A stretch of DNA of 64,000 nucleotides, from positions 1 to 64,000 of the forward strand of contig JAJDEF010000012.1 of assembly GCA_029259945.1 (NCBI GenBank), written 5' to 3'. Both the position numbers and the translations under genes were made by a program. Shown in pieces: positions 28,075 to 36,714 of this stretch. Below the pieces are notes generated by a model, which made no database searches, was not told the DNA's origin, and worked only from the letters and a program-made list of their open reading frames with translations. The stretch is from Planctomycetota bacterium (lineage in GTDB: Bacteria; Planctomycetota; Planctomycetia; Pirellulales; Lacipirellulaceae). Within the stretch, counting starts at the first letter, position 1; the number at the start of each line of letters is the position of its first letter.

Positions 28075-28348
28075 GCAATCCCGCGTGCTGCCTTTGGTGA
28101 ACCTCTACCGCTGCTGATGCCTCTATTCCCTCCGATGGCCTACCCCTAACTCGCCTGGGCCTTAGGGAGCTTCTGACGGTCTTTTGGGGCCTGTTTCGGA
28201 TGCTTGTTTCCGACTGCCGGTGCGCTTAGGATGGAGGGTTTCTAGGGCGATGCGAACCCGCATCCTATTTGAAGAATATTACGATTTCTGCGGCGGCCCT
28301 TCCGTCGACCATCCGTAAGCATCTGACTGCACATTTTGAGGTGATTTT

Positions 28349-30118
28349 GTGGCGACTCTGACGAAGAAGAAAACCAAGGGTGAAGTAACTTCTGGAGCCG
28401 ACATTCTCGTCCAATCGCTGGTCAATCAGGGCGTCGACGTTCTCTTTGCCTATCCTGGCGGTGCGAGCATGCCCTTACACCAGGCACTCACCCGGTTTCG
28501 TGACAAGCTGCGAACCATCTTGCCGCGCCACGAGCAGGGCGGTGGGTTTGCTGCCCAGGGGATTACTCGAAGCACGGGGAAAGTTGGCGTCTGCATGGCG
28601 ACCAGTGGCCCAGGTGCCACGAATCTGGTCACCGCGATTGCAGATGCAAAGCTTGATAGTATTGCGATGGTTGCCATCACCGCCCAAGTTCCAGTGACCT
28701 CGATTGGCTCCGATGCGTTTCAAGAAACGCCCATCGTCGAAGTTTGCCGAGGGATTACCAAACACCATTACCTGGTAACCGACGTCAACGACATTGCACG
28801 CGTTGTGAAAGAAGCGTTCCTCGTTGCCTCCACAGGCCGTCCTGGGCCGGTGCTCATCGACATCCCCAAGAATGTGCAGTTGGACTCGTGTGTACCCGAC
28901 TACGATGCAGAGCTGAATTTACCCGGCTACTCGTTTGAAAGTCCTTTGGCTCGGCCAGAGCAGATCAAGCAAATCGCCGCAGCGATCAAGCTGGCGAAGC
29001 GACCGGTCATTTATGCAGGCGGTGGCATCGTCCTAGCAGAAGCGAGCGAACAACTACGCGAGTTGGTTAGAAAGACAGGCATTCCAATCACCACGACCGT
29101 GATGGGCCTCGGTGCATTCCCGGGAACCGATCCGTTGTCGCTCGATATGCTCGGCATGCACGGGACGGTCTATGCCAACTATGCGGTGGATGAAGCCGAT
29201 CTTCTGATTGCGTTAGGCGTGCGATTCGACGATCGGGTCACGGGCAAGGTCGATACGTTTTGCGAACACGGAAAGATTATCCATGTGGATATCGACGCTT
29301 CAGAATTAAATAAAAACAAACAGGCACATATCCCTGTCTGTAGTGACGTTAAGTTCGTGCTCGACGAGTTGAACAAGATCGTCAAGCCGCCCGAAGATAT
29401 TTCGGCTTGGGTCGAGCAATGTCAGCGCTGGAAGAAAGAAGATCCGCTGAAGTATGACACCGGATTTTCCGGGATTACGCAGCAACTCGCCATCCACGAA
29501 TTGTGGAAACTCACGGCTGACCTCGACCCGGTTGTTGCTGTGGGTGTGGGGCAACATCAGATGTGGGCAGCACAGTTCTACAAGTTCACTAAGCCTCGAA
29601 GATGGCTCAGTAGTAGCGGACTGGGAACGATGGGCTTTGGATTACCGGCTGCGATGGGGGTTCAAGCGGCGATGAAGGACCGGTTGGTCTTCGATATCGA
29701 GGGGGACGGCAGTTTTCAGATGAATATTCAGGAAATGGCCACCTGCGTTTGCGAAAAACTGCCGGTCAAAGTGCTGCTACTCAACAATCAACACTTGGGA
29801 ATGGTCGTGCAGTGGGAAGATCGTTTTATGCAAGGCAATCGGGCGCATACTTATTTGGGGCCGATCGATCACCCTGAGGCAACGGGGCAAGGCGATGGCC
29901 TGGGGCCGAAGGAACGTTACCCCAACTATGTTCAAATCGCCGAAGGCTATGGCTGGGGCGCCCAGTACGTCAAGGAAAAATCAGACCTATTGCCTGCCTT
30001 GAAAAAAATGATTGCCCACGACGGTCCGTTCTTGCTGGACGTCGAAGTGCCCTACCAAGAGCACGTGTTGCCGATGATTCCCGGTGGTCACTCGGTGAAG
30101 GATATCATCAAAGAATAG
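28349..30118 (+). CDS. ilvB: Acetolactate synthase large subunit
   Basis: This is the thiamine-diphosphate enzyme that joins two pyruvates, or pyruvate and 2-oxobutyrate, at the head of branched-chain amino acid synthesis. The protein has 589 residues. The catalytic Glu lies in [13 protein letters not shown], the FAD/quinone-oxidase-like middle domain includes [16 protein letters not shown], and the ThDP motif [14 protein letters not shown] is near residue 450. The GTG start is supported by GAGGTG five bases upstream. A Lys-rich N-terminus precedes the fold. The regulatory subunit gene ilvN is not in the window. A bidirectional terminator follows. Confidence 0.95.
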   Translation: MATLTKKKTKGEVTSGADILVQSLVNQGVDVLFAYPGGASMPLHQALTRFRDKLRTILPRHEQGGGFAAQGITRSTGKVGVCMATSGPGATNLVTAIADAKLDSIAMVAITAQVPVTSIGSDAFQETPIVEVCRGITKHHYLVTDVNDIARVVKEAFLVASTGRPGPVLIDIPKNVQLDSCVPDYDAELNLPGYSFESPLARPEQIKQIAAAIKLAKRPVIYAGGGIVLAEASEQLRELVRKTGIPITTTVMGLGAFPGTDPLSLDMLGMHGTVYANYAVDEADLLIALGVRFDDRVTGKVDTFCEHGKIIHVDIDASELNKNKQAHIPVCSDVKFVLDELNKIVKPPEDISAWVEQCQRWKKEDPLKYDTGFSGITQQLAIHELWKLTADLDPVVAVGVGQHQMWAAQFYKFTKPRRWLSSSGLGTMGFGLPAAMGVQAAMKDRLVFDIEGDGSFQMNIQEMATCVCEKLPVKVLLLNNQHLGMVVQWEDRFMQGNRAHTYLGPIDHPEATGQGDGLGPKERYPNYVQIAEGYGWGAQYVKEKSDLLPALKKMIAHDGPFLLDVEVPYQEHVLPMIPGGHSVKDIIKE

Positions 30119-30137
30119 CGGGCATTTCTTGCGACAT

Positions 30138-30179
30138 AAAAAAGGCCGGCGAGTGCATTACGCACAGCCGGCCTTTTTT
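30138..30179. terminator. Bidirectional intrinsic terminator
   Basis: AAAAAAGGCCGGC (30138-30150) pairs with GCCGGCCTTTTTT (30167-30179), with an inner GTGC/GCAC pairing. T-runs occur in both directions. It separates ilvB from the convergent small basic protein gene. Confidence 0.92.
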
Positions 30180-30202
30180 CGTTGGTTTGTTTTTTGTGCC
30201 GT

Positions 30203-30412
30203 CTACTTCTCGTCGCCTTCGTCTTCTTCTACCTTCTTCTTTTTCTTCTTCATCACGAGTTTGCGTACCCGAACCTTGGGCAGGCCGAGAGGCGAATCGC
30301 CTTCTTGCCAACGGTCAGATTCTTTCAGCTTTTCGAGCCGTTCTCCACGAGTGAGCACGCTGCGATTGCCGGATCCGCCACGGCGAACTTTTAAGCTTTT
30401 GTCGATAGTCAT
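30203..30412 (-). CDS. PVC-type small basic protein
   Basis: The 69-residue protein begins MTIDKSLKVRRGGSGNRSVL and continues TRGERLEKLKESDRW. This is the very conserved small basic protein I know from Planctomycetes, Verrucomicrobia and Chlamydiae (family I recall as TIGR04137). The tail PKVRVRKLVMKKKKKK ends with an acidic EEDEGDEK. A longer frame opening at 30511 was rejected because the conserved part begins at this ATG and GGGGAG lies upstream. The basic composition suggests nucleic-acid or ribosome binding, unproven. It supports PVC membership of the host. Confidence 0.9.
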   Translation of the reverse strand: MTIDKSLKVRRGGSGNRSVLTRGERLEKLKESDRWQEGDSPLGLPKVRVRKLVMKKKKKKVEEDEGDEK

Positions 30413-30591
30413 TGATCCACTCCCCGAATCGGGTCGGGTTATCTGTTTCTGTAAATAGAGCCGAATCGCCCAGTATACGAAAGGCAGCCCTTGCCCGCAA
30501 TGCTCTGCCAAGTGGGGTTTTTAGAGCCAAATACCGCTATCAGGAGTGGCGCCTCATCAACGACCCCACAGTTTTTCTACCGGAAGGCCGA

Positions 30592-31173
30592 CTAGTCTAC
30601 TGCCTGCTCAGTTGAGGGACGAACGATAAGGGCTATGACGGCTGCCATAATCAAGCCTGCCCCTAATCCGTAGGCGATATTACCAAGGCAATACTCTGGC
30701 GAATGGAACCACCAGATGGCGTCGGCGACGTTGCCCCAGACGGAGGCCAGAAGGCTTAGTAGGAGCACAAAACCGAGTCGGCTGCTAAAGCGAGGCAGGC
30801 TGCGGCCTGCAATCGTGGTCAAGCATCCGGCCAATAGTGCGACGGCGAGGTTCAAGACCAGGCCTTTTAGCATGGTGGCGGGAGGCATGACGGGCCCGCC
30901 CTCGGCTTGGTAGGAGAGCCGAAAACGGGGGCCGGCGAGATGCTGCGCTTCGAATTTTGCGTGTGCTTCGGTGTCGCCCATCGGAACTGGAGATGGGTAG
31001 ACGTACATGCCACTCTCTGGCAGAGCTTCTCTTAGCGCTTTGTCCGGCTCGAAGCCCTCTGGTAATGGTTTGACGAGCTTACCACCAATGTTAAATACTC
31101 CCCAAAAAAGAAAGCCCCAGACCATCATCAACAGCGCGGAGATTACCCCCGCGATAAGCACTCGCCCAACCAT
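30592..31173 (-). CDS. Integral membrane protein, unknown function
   Basis: The 193-residue protein has four clear hydrophobic helices: near the N-terminus (VLIAGVISALLMMVWGFLFWGVF), at about 102-120, 133-150 and 163-183. A soluble loop between the first and second helix contains PLPEGFEPDKALREALPESGMYVYPSPVP. I recognise no named family. It lies about 50 bp downstream of the Ser/Thr kinase gene on the same strand and could belong to the same transcript. Confidence 0.65.
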   Translation of the reverse strand: MVGRVLIAGVISALLMMVWGFLFWGVFNIGGKLVKPLPEGFEPDKALREALPESGMYVYPSPVPMGDTEAHAKFEAQHLAGPRFRLSYQAEGGPVMPPATMLKGLVLNLAVALLAGCLTTIAGRSLPRFSSRLGFVLLLSLLASVWGNVADAIWWFHSPEYCLGNIAYGLGAGLIMAAVIALIVRPSTEQAVD

Positions 31174-31225
31174 AAAGCGACTCTAGGTAAGAAGGGAAAT
31201 GGGAGACTTGAAAAAGTGGATTGTG

Positions 31226-32104
31226 TCAATCTGCTTCTTCGCTGTTCGCTGCGCTAATTGCCGTTAGTAAATTTTTCATCGACGACATTCGATTTTGGGG
31301 ATCCGCCTCGATGCAATTGATAATCGCTTGACTGATGATGGGATGGATGTTTGGATAATGTTTTTCTATCGGGGTGGGAGCAGTTTGGCCGTGGCTCATG
31401 GCTGCCAAACCATCGCTACTGCCGCGTTGCCAAGGCAATTCAAAAGTAAACATCTCGTACATCGATACCCCAAAGGCAAAAATGTCGAGTCGTTGGTCGG
31501 TATGTTTTCGACGCACGACTTCTGGGGCCATATAGCTTGGAGTCCCGGTGCGAATGCCAGGCTGCGTGAATTCTTTACTTGCAGGAACCGACAAACCAAA
31601 GTCGATCAGCTTTAAGGACGTCACATCTTTCGAGCAAACAAAATTTCGAGGGCAAACATCGCGATGAATGTAACCGGCCTCATGCACTGCCTGCAGCGCT
31701 TCGGCAGCTTGGCGCATGAGCGTTAGGCGGTTTCCTTGCAGTCGTTCGTCACGACCGATGATGAGAGAATTGAGCCCCGGGCCGTCGAGAAACTCCATTA
31801 CAATGAATTGCTCGCCTTTGGTCGTGATTCCCGAATGATGGGTGGTGACAATCCGCGGATGATTCATCGAAAGGGCGATTTCGCCCTCGGTGGGCTTGTC
31901 GAGGCCACGGAACCGCATTTCCAGCTGTTCGGTTTTTTTCTTATCGAGAATTTTCAGCCCGATGATTTGATCAGTATTGCGATCACGGGCTTGATGGAAG
32001 TCAGACATCGTGCCAGAAACGGCCTCGCGTAATATCTCGAACCGTTTAGCGATATCGACTTTCCCGCTTTCGAGAACCGACTTAAAAAAGGAGCTGAGGC
32101 CCAT
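31226..32104 (-). CDS. Serine/threonine protein kinase
   Basis: This is a compact Hanks-type kinase of 292 residues with no transmembrane or sensor domain. The ATP-site Lys51 is in IIGLKILDKK, the catalytic loop HRDVCPRN spans 147-154 with Asp149, and DFG is at 168-170 (LIDFGLSV). The activation segment ends GTPSYMAPEVV. The glycine-rich loop is degenerate (AVSGTMSDFHQA), but the remaining active-site residues are in place. It lies about 35 bp downstream of accD on the minus strand, so the two could be co-transcribed. Confidence 0.92.
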   Translation of the reverse strand: MGLSSFFKSVLESGKVDIAKRFEILREAVSGTMSDFHQARDRNTDQIIGLKILDKKKTEQLEMRFRGLDKPTEGEIALSMNHPRIVTTHHSGITTKGEQFIVMEFLDGPGLNSLIIGRDERLQGNRLTLMRQAAEALQAVHEAGYIHRDVCPRNFVCSKDVTSLKLIDFGLSVPASKEFTQPGIRTGTPSYMAPEVVRRKHTDQRLDIFAFGVSMYEMFTFELPWQRGSSDGLAAMSHGQTAPTPIEKHYPNIHPIISQAIINCIEADPQNRMSSMKNLLTAISAANSEEAD

Positions 32105-32139
32105 GATGGCAATCTCTTCTTATTTGGTTGGGAAGGCCC

Positions 32140-32991
32140 CTACTTGCCACAATAATCGATCACGCGAGCAATTTCGCTCTTGAGATCAGCCCGCTCGACA
32201 ATGCGGTCGATGTATCCGTGCTCAAGGAGAAATTCGCTGGTTTGAAAGCCCTCGGGCAGCTCGATGCGGATGGTTGCTTTGATAGTTCTTGGGCCGGCAA
32301 ATCCGATGAGTGCTTTGGGTTCGGCAAAGATGACATCGCCAAGCGAGGCAAAGCTGGCCGCAACGCCACCCATCGTGGGATTGGTAAGCACCGAGATAAA
32401 CAGACCCTTCGCTTCGCCGTAACGAGCCAAGGCCGCCGAGACTTTGGCCATTTGGAGTAGCGAAAAAATTCCTTCGTGCATGCGAGCCCCACCGCCAGAG
32501 CCGCTGATAATGATCAGAGGAAGCTGTTGCTCGGTAGCACGTTCGATGAGTCGGGTAAGCCGTTCGCCCACGACCGAACCCATGCTACCCATGATAAACG
32601 CCGAATCGGTCACTCCGAAGGCAACTCGGCGAGCGCGAATCATTCCGGTACCTGTCATCGCAGCATCGTGTAGTCCTGTGCGTTTCTGCTCGGCAATCAA
32701 GCGATCTTTATACTTTTTTTTGTCTTCAAACTCGAGTGGGTCGGCGGGAGCAAGATTGCCGTCCCACTCTTCGAAAGTTCCTTCGTCGAGCACGGCCGCA
32801 ATGCGACCACGAGCACTCAGATACATGTGGTGCCCACATTCGGGGCAGACGTTGGTTAGTCGCTCGACTTCCTTTCGGAAGATCATCGCCCCACAGTCTT
32901 TGCAACGCAGCCACAGCCCTCCCGGGACGCCGCGTTTCTCGCGCCCTAGCTTGGTCTTGTCGGCGGGTATGTCGGTTTCGCTAGTTGCCAT
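32140..32991 (-). CDS. accD: Acetyl-CoA carboxylase carboxyltransferase subunit beta
   Basis: This subunit transfers the carboxyl group from biotin to acetyl-CoA, making malonyl-CoA for fatty acid synthesis. The 283 residues include the N-terminal zinc ribbon with two CxxC pairs (CKDCGAMIF and CPECGHHMY). The crotonase-type carboxyltransferase core has [20 protein letters not shown] and [16 protein letters not shown]. The C-terminus with [13 protein letters not shown] is typical. accA and the biotin carboxylase are elsewhere. A palindromic repeat (33084-33160) lies about 90 bp upstream of the start. Confidence 0.96.
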   Translation of the reverse strand: MATSETDIPADKTKLGREKRGVPGGLWLRCKDCGAMIFRKEVERLTNVCPECGHHMYLSARGRIAAVLDEGTFEEWDGNLAPADPLEFEDKKKYKDRLIAEQKRTGLHDAAMTGTGMIRARRVAFGVTDSAFIMGSMGSVVGERLTRLIERATEQQLPLIIISGSGGGARMHEGIFSLLQMAKVSAALARYGEAKGLFISVLTNPTMGGVAASFASLGDVIFAEPKALIGFAGPRTIKATIRIELPEGFQTSEFLLEHGYIDRIVERADLKSEIARVIDYCGK

Positions 32992-33083
32992 CGTCAGAGC
33001 AGTATCCTACGGCAGCGGCAAAGGGTGGCGATTCTAGAAAAATCGGATGACGCTTGACCGCCTCCCCGTTGCCGAACGTCTTT

Positions 33084-33160
33084 TACAGCCGGTTTCAAAA
33101 CCCACTTTCGGCACGAAAATCTCCGGCCGTGGGATGCTTTTTGGAGTTGTGAAACTGGCT
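33084..33160 (-). repeat. 77-bp palindromic dispersed repeat, copy B
   Basis: The reverse complement matches copy A at 3707-3783 closely over its whole length, including CATCCCACGGCCGGAGATTT and the terminal GGGTTTTGAAACCGGCTGTA. It lies between accD and the histidine-phosphatase-fold gene. Confidence 0.85.
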
Positions 33161-33235
33161 CTAGTATATCAGTGAAGATCGGGGCCAGCCATGCCGCCTT
33201 TACTTGTTCGGTGGGAATTTCGAGCTTGAATCGGA

Positions 33236-33814
33236 CTACGAACTCACCACTTCGGTGGGGAAATCAATCAGCTCCCAAAGAGGTTGGTCCTGGTCTTCGG
33301 CACGCCAAAGATCGCCCAAGGGGGCGTTGCGTAACAGGTTACGCAACACGCTTGCAAGCGGCTCCGGGGCGACAATGGCGACCGTCCCTTGCTTATGTTT
33401 TTTGGAGATTTTGGCCAGCGCCTCATGGAGTCGTTCGCGGACGGCTTGCACTGACTCGCCATCGGGTGGGCAGACGGTTTCGGGATGCTCTTGCCACTGC
33501 TTGTAAACTTTGGGCTGCTTGACTTTCACATCGTCGATGAGCATCCCCTGCCAAAGGCCGTGGTTAAGGTTGCCAAGTTTTTCGATGGTTTTTACTTTGC
33601 AGTCTAACTGCTTCGCAACGATCTCGGCCGACTGCTGGGGGCCACTGCATGGGCCCGTATAAATAATGGCGACTTCTAAGTCGGCGATTTTTCGGGCAAC
33701 TTCTTCAACCTGTTGACGCCCATCTTCGCTAAGCGGTACGTCCAAGGTTCCTTGGATACGCCCCTGGCGATCGTATTCCGTCGCGCCTGTGCGAATCAGT
33801 AGGATGGTTAACAT
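33236..33814 (-). CDS. Histidine-phosphatase-fold protein lacking catalytic residues
   Basis: The 192 residues clearly follow the phosphoglycerate-mutase/histidine phosphatase fold: LLIRTGATEYDRQGRIQGTLDVPLSE at the start, LNHGLWQGM in the middle. The phosphate-accepting His of the RHG motif is Thr9, and the second His, expected in a VSH motif, is replaced (VAPE at 148-151). The usual Arg after the SxL segment reads YTGPCSGPQ, and the acidic residue before GxWEG is Asn. Only Arg8 of the core remains. It therefore probably binds rather than hydrolyses a phosphorylated ligand. It lies 24 bp downstream of rpe and may be co-transcribed. Confidence 0.85.
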   Translation of the reverse strand: MLTILLIRTGATEYDRQGRIQGTLDVPLSEDGRQQVEEVARKIADLEVAIIYTGPCSGPQQSAEIVAKQLDCKVKTIEKLGNLNHGLWQGMLIDDVKVKQPKVYKQWQEHPETVCPPDGESVQAVRERLHEALAKISKKHKQGTVAIVAPEPLASVLRNLLRNAPLGDLWRAEDQDQPLWELIDFPTEVVSS

Positions 33815-33838
33815 GTGCGTCGCACCTTTGAAATGGAA

Positions 33839-34531
33839 TCAGCTTTTACTGCTGGCAAGCTGTGTCAATTTGGCCACGCTGGTAGCGTAGTTTTCCTGGC
33901 AAAAGATCGCTGATCCGGCAACCAGCAACTGCGCCCCAGCCGCTCCGCAAGCAGCAATCGTTTGTTCGTTGACCCCGCCATCGACTTCCAACAATACGTC
34001 GTCGGGCAATTTGGCCCGTAATGTCCTGATTTTTTCGAGAGCCACTTCGTCGAACGATTGACCACCAAAGCCGGGCATCACACTCATGACGAGTACCATA
34101 TCGCAATAAGGTAGCGCGTCGTCGATCGATTCGAGCGAGGTGGGTGGGTTGATCGCCAAACCACTCGCTGCTCCAGCAATGCGGATTTGTTCGAGGACCG
34201 GGCAAGGATCGTCGACCGCCTCGGCATGAATCGTGAGCAGGTCGGAGCCTGCATCAACAAACTGCTGGACGTACTGTTGAGGATTAGAAATCATCAAATG
34301 CACGTCCAAGGGCAGATCCGTCAATCGCCGGAGCGATTCGACGATGGGCAACCCGTAGGTAAAATTCGGCACAAAATGGCCATCCATCACGTCCAGGTGT
34401 AAGCCTTTGACACCCGCCTCTTCAAGCTGGCGAATTTCACGCTCGAGGTTGCCAAAATCACAAAGCAGCAACGATGGCAAGATGACTGGCGAAGCAGCAT
34501 GCAACTGAGCGAGATGATGGGCTAATAACAT
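33839..34531 (-). CDS. rpe: Ribulose-phosphate 3-epimerase
   Basis: It interconverts ribulose 5-phosphate and xylulose 5-phosphate in the pentose phosphate pathway. The 230 residues form a TIM barrel with PSLLLCDFGNLEREI, then LHLDVMDGHFVPNFTYG with the metal-binding His and Asp, PLDVHLMISNP, and VMSVMPGFGGQSF. The substrate phosphate site is read in LEVDGGVNEQTI. The N-terminal ten residues before SPVILPS are extra. The histidine-phosphatase-like gene follows closely on the same strand. Confidence 0.95.
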   Translation of the reverse strand: MLLAHHLAQLHAASPVILPSLLLCDFGNLEREIRQLEEAGVKGLHLDVMDGHFVPNFTYGLPIVESLRRLTDLPLDVHLMISNPQQYVQQFVDAGSDLLTIHAEAVDDPCPVLEQIRIAGAASGLAINPPTSLESIDDALPYCDMVLVMSVMPGFGGQSFDEVALEKIRTLRAKLPDDVLLEVDGGVNEQTIAACGAAGAQLLVAGSAIFCQENYATSVAKLTQLASSKS

Positions 34532-34854
34532 AAAGGACTGCGTAATCGAGTGACGTAAAGCGATTGGCGGAAATGAGTATGCCGCGCGGCTTCGAAGGGG
34601 CTAACAGGCCATTTGCATGAGTGCGGTGGGAAGACGTTCGCGGAATGCCTGAGGAGAATGAATTCGAGATGGACTCTAAAAAGGGAAGATCAGGGCCTAA
34701 GCAAACTGCCGCCTAAGATTATCTACCAAATGAGGCGGCGATTCTAGCAAGACGAGCGTGAACAACTAGGGCATATTTTCTCAGCGTTGCCATAAGGCAT
34801 TGCACGATAGTAACTTATGGCATATTCGCCGCGGTGTCGGCCCCCTCCATTGGT
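34532..34854. other. Intergenic region between scpB and rpe
   Basis: No gene seen. An 8-bp perfect inverted repeat (GCCATAAG at 34789-34796, CTTATGGC at 34814-34821) lies just after the scpB stop codon on the minus strand. It lacks a T-tract, so a termination role is uncertain. Confidence 0.4.
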
Positions 34855-35577
34855 CTACGAATCATCCAGATCCTCGCTGCTGGGCAAGTCTTTTAGCGAC
34901 TCGATGTAAAACAAGCGGTTGAAGCGGTCGGTGGTTTGGTAAGTGGGTCGTCTTGGTGCTGTCTCTGGATGCTCAAGACGGAGCAAACCCCGGCGGACCA
35001 GCTGACTGAGCACACCACTGCTCGGTGAGTCACGAAGTTTTTTCACTTGGTCGGCAGTGACCGGCTGGCGATAAGCAACAATGGATAGCACCTCAATCGC
35101 CGAAGGTGTCAACTTCGCTTCTCGCACTCGACCGAGGAACCGTTGGCGAACGAAATCAAATTCAGGGCGAATCTGCATTCGATAGCCGGCCCCTTCGCTA
35201 ACAATTTCATAGGTAGACCCAGATTCGCAGTAAGCCTGGTTAAGCTCTTTGATTAACGCATCGACTTCTTTCGGCGAGACATCGCGGATATTGGCGGCCA
35301 TTTGACGATTGGTAAGTGCCTGGCTTTCGCCATCTCCAACAAAGAGCATGCCTTCGACAATCATCCGGGGCGAAAGAACCTCGCCTGTGGTGACGAGCGT
35401 CGATTCGCCTCCCTCGACTTCTTCTAGTGACTTGGCAATCTCTGGTGCAGCGGCCTCTGCCTTGTCGGTGCCCGTGAGTCGCGCGAACGCAGCAGAAAGG
35501 CCGTGCAGCGAAAACCGACCTTGAGCAGCTTCGGCTTCGTCGTTGGGTATTTCGGCAGATGAACCAGACGAGGACAT
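34855..35577 (-). CDS. scpB: Segregation and condensation protein B
   Basis: ScpB is the winged-helix subunit of the SMC-ScpAB condensin that organises chromosomes. The protein has 240 residues from ATG 35577 (MSSSGSSAEIPND). The tandem winged-helix core includes IVEGMLFVGDGESQALTNRQMA, then REAKLTPSAIEVLSIVAYRQPVT and LVRRGLLRLEHPE, with YQTTDRFNRLFYI near the end. The first 75 residues are a low-complexity acidic extension. An upstream frame opening at 35682 was rejected because it overlaps the mscS promoter region and has no family similarity. scpA is not in the window. Confidence 0.93.
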   Translation of the reverse strand: MSSSGSSAEIPNDEAEAAQGRFSLHGLSAAFARLTGTDKAEAAAPEIAKSLEEVEGGESTLVTTGEVLSPRMIVEGMLFVGDGESQALTNRQMAANIRDVSPKEVDALIKELNQAYCESGSTYEIVSEGAGYRMQIRPEFDFVRQRFLGRVREAKLTPSAIEVLSIVAYRQPVTADQVKKLRDSPSSGVLSQLVRRGLLRLEHPETAPRRPTYQTTDRFNRLFYIESLKDLPSSEDLDDS

Positions 35578-35741
35578 GGGCAAGATGATAGGACCACTGC
35601 AATGCAGCCAGCAAGAGCGGTCGAGTGCTAGCACCGAAAAATCCAGCACGGCCCCAGATGGTCTCGACACGTTTTCCAACAAGGATTAGACAGCGGCATG
35701 ACAGAAACAGTGTCTATTTGCCAGCAATCCCTGGGAACACG

Positions 35742-36593
35742 ATGAATTTACAACTCCTTGCTCAAGCGGCACCACAGATCCCACCCGGAACACGCGACGA
35801 ATGGATCTATTTCAGTTCGTACTACGGACTACGGGCGCTGTTCGTGTTGGTATTGATGATCTTGGCCTGGTCGATTTCTAGCTGGTCAGCAGCGATTGTG
35901 CGGTCAGGATTAAGGCGGGTTGATTTTGACGAAACGCTGACGAAGTTTATTTCTAAGATGGTGCGGTGGCTGATTCTCCTGCTGACCGCATTGTCTTGTT
36001 TGAGCTATTTTGGCATCGAAACCACCGGCTTTGCTGCGGTTTTGGGTGCCTTTGGTTTTGCGATCGGCCTAGCGTTTCAGGGCACGTTATCAAACTTTGC
36101 CGCAGGGGCCATGCTGCTAATTTTTCGGCCCTACAAAGTTGGCGACGTGGTTAATGTGGCTGGAAACCTTGGCAAAGTCTTTGAAATTGCGTTGTTTACG
36201 ACCGAGATCGATACGTTCGATAATCGCCGATTCATTATTCCTAATAGCGCAATCTTTGGTTCGGTGATTGAAAATATCACGCACCATCCGATCCGGCGCG
36301 TTGATGTGGAGGTCGGTACCTCGTACAGCGCAGACATCGACCAAACCCGAGATATTTTGGAACGGGCGATATCGACGGTGGATCTCTGCTTAGACGATCC
36401 CGAACCGGCTGCAGTTTTGGTGGGGCTGGGGGCGTCGAGCGTCGACTGGTCGGTTCGTGTCTGGGCACGACGCGACGATTACGGCGGGGCGAAACAGGCG
36501 TTGATTCGCGCCGTGAAAGTCGAGCTAGACCGTGCCGCAATTGAAATTCCGTTCCCGCAGATGGATGTTCATGTCGATCCTTCGGCGGCATAG
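35742..36593 (+). CDS. MscS-type mechanosensitive channel
   Basis: This is an inner-membrane channel that opens under membrane tension to release solutes during osmotic downshock. The 283 residues contain three hydrophobic helices (about 25-45, 70-90, 96-120). The pore helix includes GAFGFAIGLAFQGTLSNFAAGAML, and the cytoplasmic beta domain begins FRPYKVGDVV and continues RRFIIPNSAIFGSVIEN. This is the small MscS form close to the E. coli archetype. It starts at ATG 35742, divergent from scpB by about 160 bp. Confidence 0.93.
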   Translation: MNLQLLAQAAPQIPPGTRDEWIYFSSYYGLRALFVLVLMILAWSISSWSAAIVRSGLRRVDFDETLTKFISKMVRWLILLLTALSCLSYFGIETTGFAAVLGAFGFAIGLAFQGTLSNFAAGAMLLIFRPYKVGDVVNVAGNLGKVFEIALFTTEIDTFDNRRFIIPNSAIFGSVIENITHHPIRRVDVEVGTSYSADIDQTRDILERAISTVDLCLDDPEPAAVLVGLGASSVDWSVRVWARRDDYGGAKQALIRAVKVELDRAAIEIPFPQMDVHVDPSAA

Positions 36594-36714
36594 GATTGTC
36601 GACAAGGCGAGAGAAGAGTAGTCTGATCGCCGGGTCTGGTAGCGATAGGAATATCCTTTTCGCGGCCCGGCAAACCCTACCCAATTCTAGAGAAGAAATA
36701 GAGACAGGTTCGCT

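Noticed and set aside
30592..32104. Possibility that the membrane protein and kinase form a fused receptor kinase split by a frameshift
   Set aside because: Both frames have their own starts and complete domains, with a non-coding gap of about 50 bp, so they are two genes.
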